Shown: piece after piece, positions 34,886 to 44,678 of the stretch | Layout: each line of letters starts with the position of its first letter | Numbering within the stretch: the stretch's first letter is position 1 | Assembly: GCF_001693485.1 (NCBI RefSeq) | Contig: NZ_MAXC01000009.1 | Location: 91,038 to 155,037, forward strand | Origin: Bradyrhizobium sp. LMTR 3 | GTDB taxonomy: Bacteria > Pseudomonadota > Alphaproteobacteria > Rhizobiales > Xanthobacteraceae | DNA: 64,000 nt | Direction: 5' to 3' | Translations under genes and position numbers: made by a program | Notes under the pieces: model-generated | Told to the model about the DNA's origin: nothing | The model's database searches: none | Seen by the model: the letters and a program-made list of their open reading frames with translations, nothing else

Positions 34886-36262
34886 TTACGCCACCCGCGG
34901 CACGGCATCAAACCGCGACACCACGATATCGCGCTTGGTCTCGTCGACGCGCACCGTCATGTCGAAGCGTCCGTCGCGGAGCTCCTTGTTGAGCACTTCG
35001 GCATTGCGATGCAGCCAACTGATGCCGGCGCCGTCGGAAGCGTCGATGGAGAGGTCGAGCGTCGTGCGCGTTGCCGCCAGGCGGTCCTCGATCGCGGTCA
35101 GCAACGCATCGATCCCCTCGCCTGACGCGGCGGAAACCAGGAAGCATGGCCGCTCAGGCGGGCGGCGCGCGGCGATGTTGCGCAGGTTCTCGCGTTCCTC
35201 GGGATCGAAGCGATCGATCTTATTCCAGACCTCGAGGATACGCGCGCCGGCATCCGGATCGATGCCGAGCTGACGCAGCACGGCATCAACGTCGCGTTCC
35301 TGCGCCTCCGCATCTTCATGCGAGATGTCGCGGACGTGGAGAATGATATCGGCCTCCAGCACCTCTTCCAGCGTGGCGCGGAAGGCGGCGACGAGCTGCG
35401 TCGGCAGGTTGGAGATGAATCCGACGGTGTCGGAGAGCATCGCCTTGCCGCCATGCGGCAGGCTCAGCGCGCGCAAGGTCGGATCCAGCGTCGCAAACAG
35501 CATGTCGGCCGCCTGCACGTCGGCGCGTGTGAGCCGGTTGAACAGGGTCGATTTGCCGGCATTGGTGTAGCCGACCAGCGCAACCACGCGATACGGCACC
35601 CGCTGCCGGCCGGCGCGATGCAGCCGCCGCGTCGCCTGCACCTTCTTCAGTTCATTTTCCAGCCGCGTGATGCGGTCGCCGATCAGGCGGCGGTCGGCCT
35701 CGATCTGGGTCTCGCCGGGGCCGCCCATGAAGCCGAAACCGCCGCGCTGGCGCTCCAGATGGGTCCAGGACCGCACCAAACGGCTGCGCTGATAATTCAG
35801 GTGCGCAAGCTCGACCTGCAGCGCGCCTTCCTTGGTCTTGGCGCGGCGGCCGAAAATTTCCAAAATCAGTCCGGTGCGGTCGAGCACCTTGGCGTTCCAG
35901 GCCTTCTCGAGGTTGCGCTGCTGGATCGGCGACAACGCGCAATCCATCACCACCAGCTCGATGTCATGGCCTGCGATCAGGCCCGTGATCTCCTCGACCT
36001 TGCCCTTGCCGAGGTAAGTCGCTGGACGAATCTGGGTCACTGGCGCAATCAGCGCATCGGCGATCGTGAGGTCGATGGCGCGCGCCAGACCCGTGGCTTC
36101 ATCGAGCCGGGCCTCGAAATCACGCGCAGCCTCGTTCGCCTGCGCATCGGCATCGCCGCGGCGCATTCGCAAATATGGGCCGATGACGATCACCCGCCCG
36201 CTTTGTTTGGCCCCCGCCGACCGCGGACGGTCGGCGCTCCCTTCACGGTCGAAGGGTTCCAA
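34886..36262 (-). CDS. hflX: GTPase HflX
   Basis: A 458-residue ribosome-associated GTPase. The N-terminal HflX domain has YLGKGKVEEI, and the middle has the Gly-rich GFGFMGGPGETQIEADRR. The G domain shows GYTNAGKSTLFN (G1), DTVGFI (G3) and NKIDR (G4). It is 11 bases downstream of hfq, the order hfq-hflX being standard. Known roles include rescue of stalled ribosomes during stress. Confidence 0.95.
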   Translation of the reverse strand: MEPFDREGSADRPRSAGAKQSGRVIVIGPYLRMRRGDADAQANEAARDFEARLDEATGLARAIDLTIADALIAPVTQIRPATYLGKGKVEEITGLIAGHDIELVVMDCALSPIQQRNLEKAWNAKVLDRTGLILEIFGRRAKTKEGALQVELAHLNYQRSRLVRSWTHLERQRGGFGFMGGPGETQIEADRRLIGDRITRLENELKKVQATRRLHRAGRQRVPYRVVALVGYTNAGKSTLFNRLTRADVQAADMLFATLDPTLRALSLPHGGKAMLSDTVGFISNLPTQLVAAFRATLEEVLEADIILHVRDISHEDAEAQERDVDAVLRQLGIDPDAGARILEVWNKIDRFDPEERENLRNIAARRPPERPCFLVSAASGEGIDALLTAIEDRLAATRTTLDLSIDASDGAGISWLHRNAEVLNKELRDGRFDMTVRVDETKRDIVVSRFDAVPRVA

Positions 36263-36273
36263 TCAGTTCACTC

Positions 36274-36522
36274 TCAAGCCGGAGCATCCTCACCGCCCTC
36301 GAACAACTGGATCGGAGCGCCGGGCATGATGGTCGAGATCGCATGCTTGTAGACTAGCTGCGAGTGGCCGTCGCGCCGAAGCAGCAAGCAGAAATTGTCG
36401 AACCAGGTGACTATCCCCTGCAGCTTTACTCCGTTGACCAGAAAGATCGTCAGTGGCGTTTTTGTTTTACGAACGTGATTTAGGAAGGTGTCTTGTAGAT
36501 TTTGTGCGCGGTCTGCCGCCAT
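36274..36522 (-). CDS. hfq: RNA chaperone Hfq
   Basis: An 82-residue Sm-like protein. It begins [19 protein letters not shown], with Sm1 [18 protein letters not shown] and Sm2 VYKHAIST, as in alphaproteobacterial Hfq. It pairs small RNAs with mRNAs and, in rhizobia, supports nif gene expression. It sits between ntrX and hflX. Confidence 0.97.
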   Translation of the reverse strand: MAADRAQNLQDTFLNHVRKTKTPLTIFLVNGVKLQGIVTWFDNFCLLLRRDGHSQLVYKHAISTIMPGAPIQLFEGGEDAPA

Positions 36523-36841
36523 TGTTTTTGTCCCGCCGTCTTGTGCTTCTTTTTATTAAGCCGGTTGTTGCTCTCTCACGGAGCCTGCCCCGACCTGCCG
36601 GCCCACCCTGAGATCCCCCTCCGGTCGGCTCGGCAGCACGATTAGAGGGTACGCGCGGTTATTAGGCAAGCCAGTTCGGGCGCCACTGGCGCGGAACCCA
36701 GTGGCCATTCTCCGCAAGTGTCCGGAAAGAGATAAATATTCCCAAGCAGATGCATGGATCGGAGAGACACCATTGGGTTGGGCGCGCGTTCGATTCGCAC
36801 CGCACAAGCGATTCAATCAGCCTCAAGCGATTCAATCAGCC
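36523..36841. other. Intergenic region between ntrX and hfq
   Basis: Holds a promoter candidate for hfq (36641-36669) and a tandem repeat (36805-36842). No ORF is convincing. Confidence 0.5.
36641..36669 (-). promoter_or_regulatory. Candidate sigma-70 promoter for hfq
   Basis: On the minus strand TTGCCT (36669-36664) and TCTAAT (36646-36641) are separated by exactly 17 bases. The -10 matches TATAAT in five of six bases. It would start transcription about 110 bases before the hfq ATG. Confidence 0.4.
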
Positions 36842-36842
36842 T
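36805..36842. repeat. Two tandem copies of a 19-bp unit
   Basis: CAAGCGATTCAATCAGCCT occurs twice back to back (36805-36823 and 36824-36842), with the second copy touching the ntrX stop codon. Confidence 0.8.
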
Positions 36843-38212
36843 CAGCCAACACCCAGTGCCTTGAGCTTGCGGTGCAGCGCCGAGCGCTCCATGCCGACGA
36901 ATTCGGCCGTACGCGAAATATTGCCCGAGAACCGGCTGATCTGCGCGATCAGGTAGTCACGCTCGAACACTTCCCGAGCCTCGCGCAGCGGCAACCCCAT
37001 GATGTGCTCGCCATTGTTGCTGGTCGGCATCGCCGGCACCATCGAGCCGACGTCCTGAGGCAGCATATCGGCCGTGATGATCGCTTCCGGACCGCCGCCG
37101 GCCAGAATCATGACGCGCTCGACATTGTTCCGGAGCTGGCGGACGTTGCCGGGCCAGACATGGGACTGCAATACCGCCATTGCATCCTGGCCGATCTGCC
37201 GCTTCGGCAAGCCCGTCGCCGCCGATATCTGGTCCATGAAATAATCGATCAGTTCGGGGATATCCTCGCGGCGTTCCGACAGCGGGGGAACACGAATCGG
37301 CACCACTGACAGTCGATGGTAGAGGTCCTCCCGGAATCGCCCTTCCGCGATCTCCTCCTCCAGATTGCGCGCGGTCGAGGAGATGATTCGGACGTCGACA
37401 TGAATCTTGGCAGCGCCTCCCGAGCGTTGAAAGGTCTGATCGACCAGCACGCGCAGGATCTTGTTCTGGGTTTCGCGCGGCATGTCGGCGATTTCGTCGA
37501 TGAACAGCGTGCCGCCGTGTGCCTCTTCCAACGCGCCAGGCTTGCGCGGCTGCTCGCCGTTGGTCTGCTCGATGCCGAACAGCTCGACTTCCATCCGTTC
37601 CGGGGTGATCGCCGCGGCGTTGATGACGACGAACGGGCCTTCTGCACGGCTCGATGCATTGTGCAGCGTGCGCGCTGCCAATTCCTTGCCCGAACCGGAG
37701 GGGCCGACGATCAGGATACGGCTGTTGGCCTTGGCCGCACGGTCGATGGTCTGGCGCAACTGGTTCATGCAGGCGGAGCGTCCGGTGAGAACGCTCGCGG
37801 TGGGAGCCAGTTGCTTGAGTTCCTTCACCTCGCGCTTGAGGCGCGAGGTCTCCAGCGCCCGCGTCGCCACCAGGATCAGCCGGTCGGACTTGAACGGCTT
37901 TTCGATGAAGTCATAGGCGCCCCGCTTGATCGCCGCCACCGCGGTCTCGATGTTGCCGTGGCCTGAGATCATCACCACCGGAACGTCGGCGTGCTCCTTC
38001 TTGATTTGCTCGAGCAGTTGCAGGCCGTCGAGCTTGGAGCCCTGCAGCCAGATATCGAGAAACACGAGATGCGGGCGGCGGTTGGCGACCTCGGCCAACG
38101 CCGAATCGCTGTCGCGCGCGGTACGGGTATTGAAGCCTTCGTCCTCCAGGATGCCCGCAACGAGGTCACGAATATCGGCTTCGTCGTCGACAATCAGAAT
38201 GTCACTGGCCAT
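36842..38212 (-). CDS. ntrX: NtrX, nitrogen-related sigma-54-type response regulator
   Basis: A 456-residue regulator: a receiver domain (Asp in VFLDIWLQG as acceptor), an AAA+ domain with Walker A VGPSGSGKELAA and Walker B TLFIDEIADMP, and a Fis-type HTH near the end. The GAFTGA loop used to contact sigma-54 is not present; the equivalent stretch reads FGIEQTNGEQPRKPGALEEA. That is characteristic of NtrX. The ATG overlaps the end of ntrY by 11 bases, so the pair is coupled. Confidence 0.95.
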   Translation of the reverse strand: MASDILIVDDEADIRDLVAGILEDEGFNTRTARDSDSALAEVANRRPHLVFLDIWLQGSKLDGLQLLEQIKKEHADVPVVMISGHGNIETAVAAIKRGAYDFIEKPFKSDRLILVATRALETSRLKREVKELKQLAPTASVLTGRSACMNQLRQTIDRAAKANSRILIVGPSGSGKELAARTLHNASSRAEGPFVVINAAAITPERMEVELFGIEQTNGEQPRKPGALEEAHGGTLFIDEIADMPRETQNKILRVLVDQTFQRSGGAAKIHVDVRIISSTARNLEEEIAEGRFREDLYHRLSVVPIRVPPLSERREDIPELIDYFMDQISAATGLPKRQIGQDAMAVLQSHVWPGNVRQLRNNVERVMILAGGGPEAIITADMLPQDVGSMVPAMPTSNNGEHIMGLPLREAREVFERDYLIAQISRFSGNISRTAEFVGMERSALHRKLKALGVG

Positions 38213-40547
38213 GGGTTACACCTGCCTTGTCAGTTGCCCGTTGCGGCTTCGGTTTTTGTTCATCATTGGTCGTGGATGCCGCCTCATTGGTTTCGTCGAT
38301 CTGTGGTTTTGCCTCCGGAGCCGGTTGCTTCGGCGCATGGCCGGATACCGCGAACCGCAGCCGCATCCAGGCGCCGCGCTGTCCGGGGCGGAAATCGGAG
38401 GCGTCCTTGAGCTCGATGCGGCCGCCATGGTCTTCCAAGACGCGGCCGACGATAGCGAGCCCGAGACCGGTGCCCTTCTGGCGCGTCGTCACATAGGGCT
38501 CCAGCAACCGCGCGCGGCTCACTTTCGGCAGGCCGATACCGTTGTCGATCACGTCGATCACAATGTCGTCGTTTTCGCGCGCGGCGATGACGTCGATGCG
38601 TCCCTTGCCGAGTTCTTCCGGCGGCACCTGCTCGATCGCCTCCGTCGCGTTCTTGATGATGTTGGTCAGCGCCTGGGAGATCAACCGGCGATCGAACTGC
38701 GCGCGCATCGGATCCTGCTTGATATCGGCCTCGATATCGAGATCGGGATGTCCGACCTTCATCAGGAATACCGCCTGCCGCACGGTATCGGCGACGTCCT
38801 CGCCTTCCATGACCGGCTTTGGCATCCGCGCGAAGCGGGAGAATTCATCAACCATCCGCCTGATGTCGTCGACCTGTCGCACGATGGTTTCGGTACATTG
38901 TTCGAAGATGTTCTTGTCTTCGGTGATGACCTTGCCGAATTTGCGGCGGATGCGTTCGGCCGAAAGCTGGATCGGCGTCAGCGGATTCTTGATCTCATGG
39001 GCGATGCGGCGCGCCACGTCGCCCCATGCCGAGGTACGTTGCGCGGAGACGAGCTCGGTGATGTCGTCGAGCGTGATGATGTAGCTGTCGCGCGACTGGC
39101 TGGTCTGCTCGGCAGTGACACGGACAGACAGATTGCGTTCGTGGCCGTCGCGGGTGATCGTGATCTGGCCTTGCACCAGGCGCTGCGTCCCCTCACGCGC
39201 GGTCTTCATCATGTCGTCGAGCTCGGGCAGGACGTCCGACAGCGGATGGTCCAGCGTCTCCGATTCCGCATGGCCGATCAGTTTCTCGGCCGAGCGATTC
39301 AGAATGCCGACGCTGCCCGAAGCGTCGACGCCGATGATACCGGCGCTGGCCGAGGACAGCACCGCCTCGATGAAGCGGCGTCGGCTGTCGATCAGCTCCG
39401 AGGCGCTGACCAGCTCGTCGCGCTGGGTGCGCAATTCGGCCGTCATCTTGTTGAAGGTCTCGCCGAGTTGGGCGAGATCACCCTCGGATTTATGGACCGG
39501 CACCTGGACATGCAGATCGCCGGTCGAAACGATGTTGGCCGCGCTCATTAGATTGCGGATCGGCGACACCAGCCAGTTGGCGAAATTCAGCCCGATCAGC
39601 ACCGAAGCCATCAGAATGGTCAGCGCAATCACCGCAAACATCAGCGCGAAGGCGACCTGAATGCCGAGTCGGCGGGCTTCGATCTGGGCATATTCGGCGA
39701 CGCTGGCCTGGGTCTGCTTAAGCTGGCTGACCACCCGCGGGTGGAGCAGACGGGCAACGTAAAGAAAAGTGTCCGTGAAGCCGCGGAGGCGAATTACTGC
39801 TGCCACGTAGTTTTCTTCCGGGAATACCGCGATCTCGGGTTTGCTTTCGCCGACATCGTTGAGGAATTCCTGCGGCGGCGTCGCAAATTGCTGCTGGATG
39901 CCGGTTTGCGCCGTCACCAGAACGTTACGATCCTTGTCGATCAGCATCGCGCCTGGCAAATTGCGTGAGGTCGCGTTGTTCGTCAGCAACTCGAAAAATG
40001 ACTGACGGTCCTGGTCGAAAAGTGGCCGCGCATTGGAGAGATCGTTGGCCATCCCCAGAATGTCGCTATTGATCAAATAGGCATGCTCATTGACGTAAGC
40101 ATGGGCAATGTTCAGCGAATTCTCGATCGCGGCTCGCGTCGGCCCGGAAAACAGCCGGTCCAGGCCACGATCGATGGTCACGTTGGCGACAATCGCGACC
40201 AGCACCGCCGGCAGCACGGCGATGACAGAGAACAGGCTGACGATCTGGATGTGCAGCCGGGCCGCGGCCTTCCCCCGGCGCCGGGCCTGAATTACCAGCC
40301 AGACTTCGCGGATGATGATCCCGACCAGCAGCAAAATGGTCGCCGCATTGATCAGCAGGAAGGAATAGACGACGTGGCCGGTCGGCTCGATCGGCGTCAG
40401 GCCGGCCAGGACCATGAAGGTCAGAAATGCCGACAGCAGCGCGATCGCGACCGCAAACGGCGCCACCCACTTCCGCAGGATCCCCCCTCCGGATTCGGTA
40501 AGCGATGGGTCGAACGACGGTGCCGAGTTCGTCTCTGCGGTGGTCAT
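38202..40547 (-). CDS. ntrY: NtrY, membrane histidine kinase
   Basis: A 781-residue kinase from the ATG at 40547 (MTTAETNSAP); an ATG at 40601 is also in frame and neither has a strong ribosome site. It has several N-terminal TM helices, a periplasmic part, another TM (about residues 290-320), HAMP, PAS (SSASAGIIGVDASGSVGILN), the H box [15 protein letters not shown] and the ATPase blocks NIIKNATEA and GTGLGLAIV. A Pro/Lys-rich tail ends the protein. Known role: nitrogen or redox sensing with NtrX. It is separated from ntrC by 11.7 kb of accessory genes. Confidence 0.95.
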   Translation of the reverse strand: MTTAETNSAPSFDPSLTESGGGILRKWVAPFAVAIALLSAFLTFMVLAGLTPIEPTGHVVYSFLLINAATILLLVGIIIREVWLVIQARRRGKAAARLHIQIVSLFSVIAVLPAVLVAIVANVTIDRGLDRLFSGPTRAAIENSLNIAHAYVNEHAYLINSDILGMANDLSNARPLFDQDRQSFFELLTNNATSRNLPGAMLIDKDRNVLVTAQTGIQQQFATPPQEFLNDVGESKPEIAVFPEENYVAAVIRLRGFTDTFLYVARLLHPRVVSQLKQTQASVAEYAQIEARRLGIQVAFALMFAVIALTILMASVLIGLNFANWLVSPIRNLMSAANIVSTGDLHVQVPVHKSEGDLAQLGETFNKMTAELRTQRDELVSASELIDSRRRFIEAVLSSASAGIIGVDASGSVGILNRSAEKLIGHAESETLDHPLSDVLPELDDMMKTAREGTQRLVQGQITITRDGHERNLSVRVTAEQTSQSRDSYIITLDDITELVSAQRTSAWGDVARRIAHEIKNPLTPIQLSAERIRRKFGKVITEDKNIFEQCTETIVRQVDDIRRMVDEFSRFARMPKPVMEGEDVADTVRQAVFLMKVGHPDLDIEADIKQDPMRAQFDRRLISQALTNIIKNATEAIEQVPPEELGKGRIDVIAARENDDIVIDVIDNGIGLPKVSRARLLEPYVTTRQKGTGLGLAIVGRVLEDHGGRIELKDASDFRPGQRGAWMRLRFAVSGHAPKQPAPEAKPQIDETNEAASTTNDEQKPKPQRATDKAGVTHGQ

Positions 40548-40601
40548 TCCGGCAATTCGGTGAGCTGAAAGGGCTGGCCCGCCAGTTGCGGACTGATGCA
40601 T

Positions 40602-40934
40602 TCATATCACAATGTTGCCGAAATGCGGCATCAGTAAGATGTTTGTTTTATCAATGAGTTACGATGATTTTTTTCACGCAGGTGGTAAAATTACCAAACG
40701 CCGAATCGCGAATACGGTCCTCACCAAACAATTATCTATCGGCAACGTGACGGCAACTCATCGACAAAGCTGCCATCGGCAAGCTTTGTCGCAGAATCGG
40801 ACAAGGCATGGGGGATTCGGGAAAGACGCCCAAGCTGTCCCGAGCCAGAAACGTGCATCAACGTTCGAACCCGAGGTCCCGTCCTGCCCAAGTTCCCACG
40901 CGCCCCTGCCAGCCCCGCATCCATCGTTGCCGCT
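40602..40934. other. Left edge of the accessory block upstream of ntrY
   Basis: 333 bases without a convincing gene. Bases 40620-40735 are AT-richer than the surroundings and likely hold the ntrY promoter on the minus strand. In-frame but startless sequence ahead of 40935 may be the lost N-terminus of the catalase-like gene. Confidence 0.4.
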
Positions 40935-41792
40935 ATGAAGGGGGTAGTCGGTCTTCCGGCGAAGGCACGTGCCAGCTTTGCCAGGGGTCGATGCGTTCGC
41001 GGCACCTATGCCCCATCCGATCAGGCCAAGGAGATCACAAAATCCCGTAGCTTCACCAAGCCATCGCGCGTGCTGGCGCGCTTCTCGGTGGAGGGAGGCC
41101 TCGACACCAACGACACGTTGCTGCGCGGCTTCAGCTTCCGGCTCGGTAGCGATGGCCAGCGCTCAGAAGTGTGCACACAGAGCGCCCCGGTTCATTTCGC
41201 GAGAACGCTTAACCAGATGTTGGCTTTCCTCCGAGTGCGCATTCCAGGACCCGACGGCAAGCCGGACGTGGCAAAGGTCGAGGCATTCTCAGTTGCCAAT
41301 CCCGAGACGCTGCATCAGGCAAGCTACATGGCCACGCATCCGCCGCCCGCAAGCTTTGCCTGCACAACCTATTGGGGCGTGCACGCTTTTCCCGCGACAA
41401 ATTCAAAGGGCGAGACCAGGTTCATCAAGTTCAAGGTCGCGCCGGTTGGCGAACAGGCGACCGAGCCCAAGGTCAGGGCAAAGCCTGCCGGGCTGCTGCG
41501 CGACGATCTCGAAGCCCGGATCGCGGCTCGCGATATCAGGTTCAGCGTAGTGGCGCTGCTGGATCGTCCCGGTGACCCTGTCATGGACGTGACCGTCCGA
41601 TGGCCCGATGAGGACGGACGCGAAGCGGTGCGGCTGGGAACGATCGTGATTACCGGTGTTGAAGCAAACGGTGCTAGCGACGAGCCCGTCTTCAATCCGG
41701 CAAATCTGGCCGAAGGCATCGGTCATCCGCCGGACGAGATGTTTGCTGCCCGCCGCGCCGCTTACACTATCTCGCAGACAAGGCGTCGCTGA
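40935..41792 (+). CDS. Catalase-family peroxidase-like protein, probably N-terminally shortened
   Basis: A 285-residue protein that fits the small catalase family (SrpA-like): VLARFSVEGG, TLLRGFSFRLGSDG, APVHFARTLNQMLAFLRVR, the YWGVHAF motif, and a C-terminal NPANLAEGIGHPPDE. It starts inside the domain, with no signal peptide, whereas most relatives are longer. Where relatives have a catalytic His (HAKG), this protein reads SFARGRC, with Phe in place of His. By-eye alignment is uncertain. It is convergent with an AraC gene. Confidence 0.7.
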   Translation: MKGVVGLPAKARASFARGRCVRGTYAPSDQAKEITKSRSFTKPSRVLARFSVEGGLDTNDTLLRGFSFRLGSDGQRSEVCTQSAPVHFARTLNQMLAFLRVRIPGPDGKPDVAKVEAFSVANPETLHQASYMATHPPPASFACTTYWGVHAFPATNSKGETRFIKFKVAPVGEQATEPKVRAKPAGLLRDDLEARIAARDIRFSVVALLDRPGDPVMDVTVRWPDEDGREAVRLGTIVITGVEANGASDEPVFNPANLAEGIGHPPDEMFAARRAAYTISQTRRR

Positions 41793-41819
41793 GCGGACGA
41801 ATCTGCTGCCGTGCTCCGA

Positions 41820-42752
41820 TCACGTTTCGCTTTCCGGTGCGCCCTGCATTTCGCGACGCCAGACTCCCGGGCTGACGCCGATCACGGAGGTAAAAACCCG
41901 CGTAAAGTGGCTCTGATTGGCGAACCCCGCCGCCACCGCAATTTCCGACAGCGGCAGGTCGCGAACGGTCATAAGCTGCCTGGCCGCCTTCACACGCTGG
42001 CGAAGCAGCCACTGGTGTGGCGGCAGGCCGGTGGAGATGCGAAAGGCGCGCGAGAAGTGGCTGACCGAGAGATCGAATTCTGCCGAGATCTGTTGCAACG
42101 AAAGTATCCCGCCGAGGTCGGCTTCCAGTCTTTCACACGCGCGCTTGACCTGCCACGGCGCAAGGCCGCCGCGGGCCAGCTCGGTATTGCGTCGCAGTCC
42201 GCCATAGGTCTGGGCAACGTGCGCGGTGAGAGCGAGCATCATGTGATCGATGAAAAGCTGGTTGACCTCGGACGGCTGCCGCAATCCTTCCAAGAAAGAG
42301 GCGCCGATATGACGGACGACCGTGTCGTCGTGGCCGACGCCGAGCTCACACGCAAGATCGCCAATGCGCGGCGCGCCGGACTGTTCAGCGATGCTTTCGA
42401 GTGCCGAGCGTGGAAGATGGAAAAACAGCGAATGAAATGGCTTGTCGATCACATAGCGCGGATCGTGCTTGAGATCGTACAGATAGGTTGCGCCAGCCCG
42501 GACATCCCTCTTCATGATGCACCTGCCGCGCTCCCAAAGCTCGCAGTCCGGATAATCGTGAAGCTTCAGGCTGACGAGGAAGGCGTCCTCCGGTGTCAGC
42601 GAGCCGGAAAGACCGGGTATCGGGTTATCATCGCGCGTTTCGGTGACCGCTAGTTCAACGCCGCGCAGTGAACGTGTGACCAGCGACGGCGGCGCATCTT
42701 TCAGGTGCAGGAATCGCCCGAACCTCGCTCCGAAGGCGCCCGCCTGTGCCAT
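41820..42752 (-). CDS. AraC family transcriptional regulator
   Basis: A 310-residue regulator with an N-terminal sensing domain and a C-terminal double HTH: ISAEFDLSVSHFSRAFRIST, then PHQWLLRQRVKAARQLM and IAVAAGFANQSHFTRVF. Target unknown. It ends 27 bases from the convergent catalase-like gene and may control it, but no operator is visible. Confidence 0.9.
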   Translation of the reverse strand: MAQAGAFGARFGRFLHLKDAPPSLVTRSLRGVELAVTETRDDNPIPGLSGSLTPEDAFLVSLKLHDYPDCELWERGRCIMKRDVRAGATYLYDLKHDPRYVIDKPFHSLFFHLPRSALESIAEQSGAPRIGDLACELGVGHDDTVVRHIGASFLEGLRQPSEVNQLFIDHMMLALTAHVAQTYGGLRRNTELARGGLAPWQVKRACERLEADLGGILSLQQISAEFDLSVSHFSRAFRISTGLPPHQWLLRQRVKAARQLMTVRDLPLSEIAVAAGFANQSHFTRVFTSVIGVSPGVWRREMQGAPESET

Positions 42753-43202
42753 ATGCGTTATCTCGCTTCTTGAAGTTGGAAGGGCTGGTCATCGCGCGTC
42801 AGCGAAATGAATGCATAGTATCTCCTTTCAGAGCGCGGTCGTCTACTCTGTTTGGCCGCGGCCGCTATCTCTTCAGTTTTACGACACAAAGCGCCGCGGC
42901 TTGCTTTCGCTGTTGTCCATTTGCAACGCAAGCCTTTGCCTCATTCGACGGCAGAGGCTGACCCTGCTCAACCGTTGAGCGACTTCGGTCACAAACGCTT
43001 GATGGCCGCTTGCAGCAAGATCAGGCAAAGCACCGCCGCTTTAGGGAAGACCCCGTAGTTCGACGCGCCTAGAACGCGCACCGAAAGCTCTCGACGTCTG
43101 GCGGCATCAGTACGGGCAGACAGGAAGCAACAGCTTCGCGTCAGCACCGCAAGTCAGGCCTGGCGGCGCGAGCGAAGGGCCCCCTTCAAGCGAGCAACTG
43201 CC
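42753..43202. other. Intergenic region between the two divergent AraC genes
   Basis: 450 bases with no convincing ORF, terminator or repeat. It should hold the promoters of both regulators. Confidence 0.4.
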
Positions 43203-44150
43203 ATGAGCAAGCCAATCCTGCGCAATTCTTCGCAAGTGAATTCCCACACCGCGTCGGACGCGGATCCTTCGTCGATTGCCGAATCCCGTACTGCAGATGC
43301 GGAGATGGCACGCGTGCTCCACACCAAACCACTCCGCATGGCTTTGGACCCCTCCGGTGCTGGGATCGCCCACTGGAAACATGAGCCATTGCACGACGTC
43401 GTCGAGCCCATGACCCACCACGTCATCATGGCTTACAACGGCTCGGTTCAGCGCATGGAGCGGCGGTCAGGAAGATCGGTTGCCATTGGAACGTTTCGTC
43501 CCGGGGTTCTGATAATCATTCCGGAAGGATCAAGCTCCCGATGGGATATCCCGAAACCTGTCGATGTCGTACAGCTCTATCTTCCTGACACAACGCTGAA
43601 GCGGGTTGCCGACGAAGCCGGCACCCCCACATCGACCAATCTCCTGGAGCGAACGGCGCATCCCGACCCCATTACATCCCGATTGCTCCTGAGCGCCTCG
43701 GATGTCTTGGAGGGCAACGAGGCCCTGGATGCGCTCTTCAGGCAGCAACTAACGGACCTCCTGGCCACCCGTCTGTTGGCTGCGCACACCGGCTCGGCAA
43801 CCACGATCCAGCCAGTCATGGGCGGGTTGTCGCCGAAGGTGCTCTGCCGCGCCATCGAGCGCTTGCGTTCGGATGCCGATGCAGACGTCTCGCTTGCGGC
43901 GCTCGCTTCCGATGCCGGCCTGTCGCGCTTCCATTTCTGCCGTGCCTTCAAGGAAAGTACCGGGCTTTCGCCGCATGCCTGGCTACGGCAGTACCAACTC
44001 GAGCAGGCCATGAACATGCTGCGCGACACCGACGATTCGATCGTGTCGATAGCAGCCGCGCTTGGCTACTCCTCGCAGACCGCTTTTGCCGCCGCGTTCA
44101 GGAAGCTGACCGGAGAGACACCGAGCGATTGGCGGCGACACATTCGGTAA
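43203..44150 (+). CDS. AraC family transcriptional regulator
   Basis: A 315-residue regulator. The N-terminal half is a sensing domain (cupin-like GRSVAIGTFRPGVLIIIPEG). The C-terminal half is the AraC double HTH: LAALASDAGLSRFHFCRAFK, PHAWLRQYQLEQAMNML and IAAALGYSSQTAFAAAFRKL. Next come a haloperoxidase-like remnant and an NDH-2-like flavoprotein on the same strand, which may be its targets. Confidence 0.9.
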   Translation: MSKPILRNSSQVNSHTASDADPSSIAESRTADAEMARVLHTKPLRMALDPSGAGIAHWKHEPLHDVVEPMTHHVIMAYNGSVQRMERRSGRSVAIGTFRPGVLIIIPEGSSSRWDIPKPVDVVQLYLPDTTLKRVADEAGTPTSTNLLERTAHPDPITSRLLLSASDVLEGNEALDALFRQQLTDLLATRLLAAHTGSATTIQPVMGGLSPKVLCRAIERLRSDADADVSLAALASDAGLSRFHFCRAFKESTGLSPHAWLRQYQLEQAMNMLRDTDDSIVSIAAALGYSSQTAFAAAFRKLTGETPSDWRRHIR

Positions 44151-44253
44151 CAGCAATCGCTCTACAGGTACGGCAATCGCACTGGGGCAGTCGCAAAGCT
44201 ATTTCGCTAAATCAGCGTCATTGCCCAACGCCAACACCGGATGGAGACAAACG

Positions 44254-44565
44254 ATGGCCTGGATGAACGTCGTCAACCCGTTTGCAATCGCACCGCGGCG
44301 GAGAGTCGTCGCGACCGCACTCATGTACGGACTTTCGTTGAGCGTTCGCTTCACCTCGGCAGCGGGCGAAGAAACGGAAGTTCCGGTACATGCCCTCCAA
44401 ACCGCCAGCCCTGTCAGTTCCATTATCTTCTACAAGGACTGGCCCGCGAAGCCCGCTCCGTTGATGGCCTTCCAACGCGGCTCGCTCTTGGGATCCGGAG
44501 GCTGTCGAGCGGCATGTGAACGTCCCATGCCAATGCCGCTAATGCTGGACTGCCCCGCACCGTAA
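44254..44565 (+). pseudogene. Truncated alpha/beta hydrolase (haloperoxidase-like) remnant
   Basis: From the ATG at 44254 (GGAGA ribosome site) the frame has a signal-like N-terminus, then VSSIIFYKDWPAKPAPLMAF, which resembles the opening of non-heme haloperoxidase-type hydrolases (IxYKDWG...PVVFxHGWP). Homology ends right there, and the rest is unrelated. The HGWP motif, nucleophile and catalytic His are missing. About 104 codons remain of an expected 280-320. Confidence 0.45.
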
Positions 44566-44678
44566 CAGCCGTTTCACATCACCTTTGCGTCATCGATCGC
44601 AAGAGGCTTACCGCCAATGCAGGGCGGCGGCGATGACGTGCGCACGTTCGAGAAAATTCAACCCACAGGAGCAAACAC

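Noticed and set aside
40612..40938. 108-codon ORF upstream of the catalase-like gene
   Set aside because: No motif, low-complexity end, and it overlaps the likely ntrY promoter.
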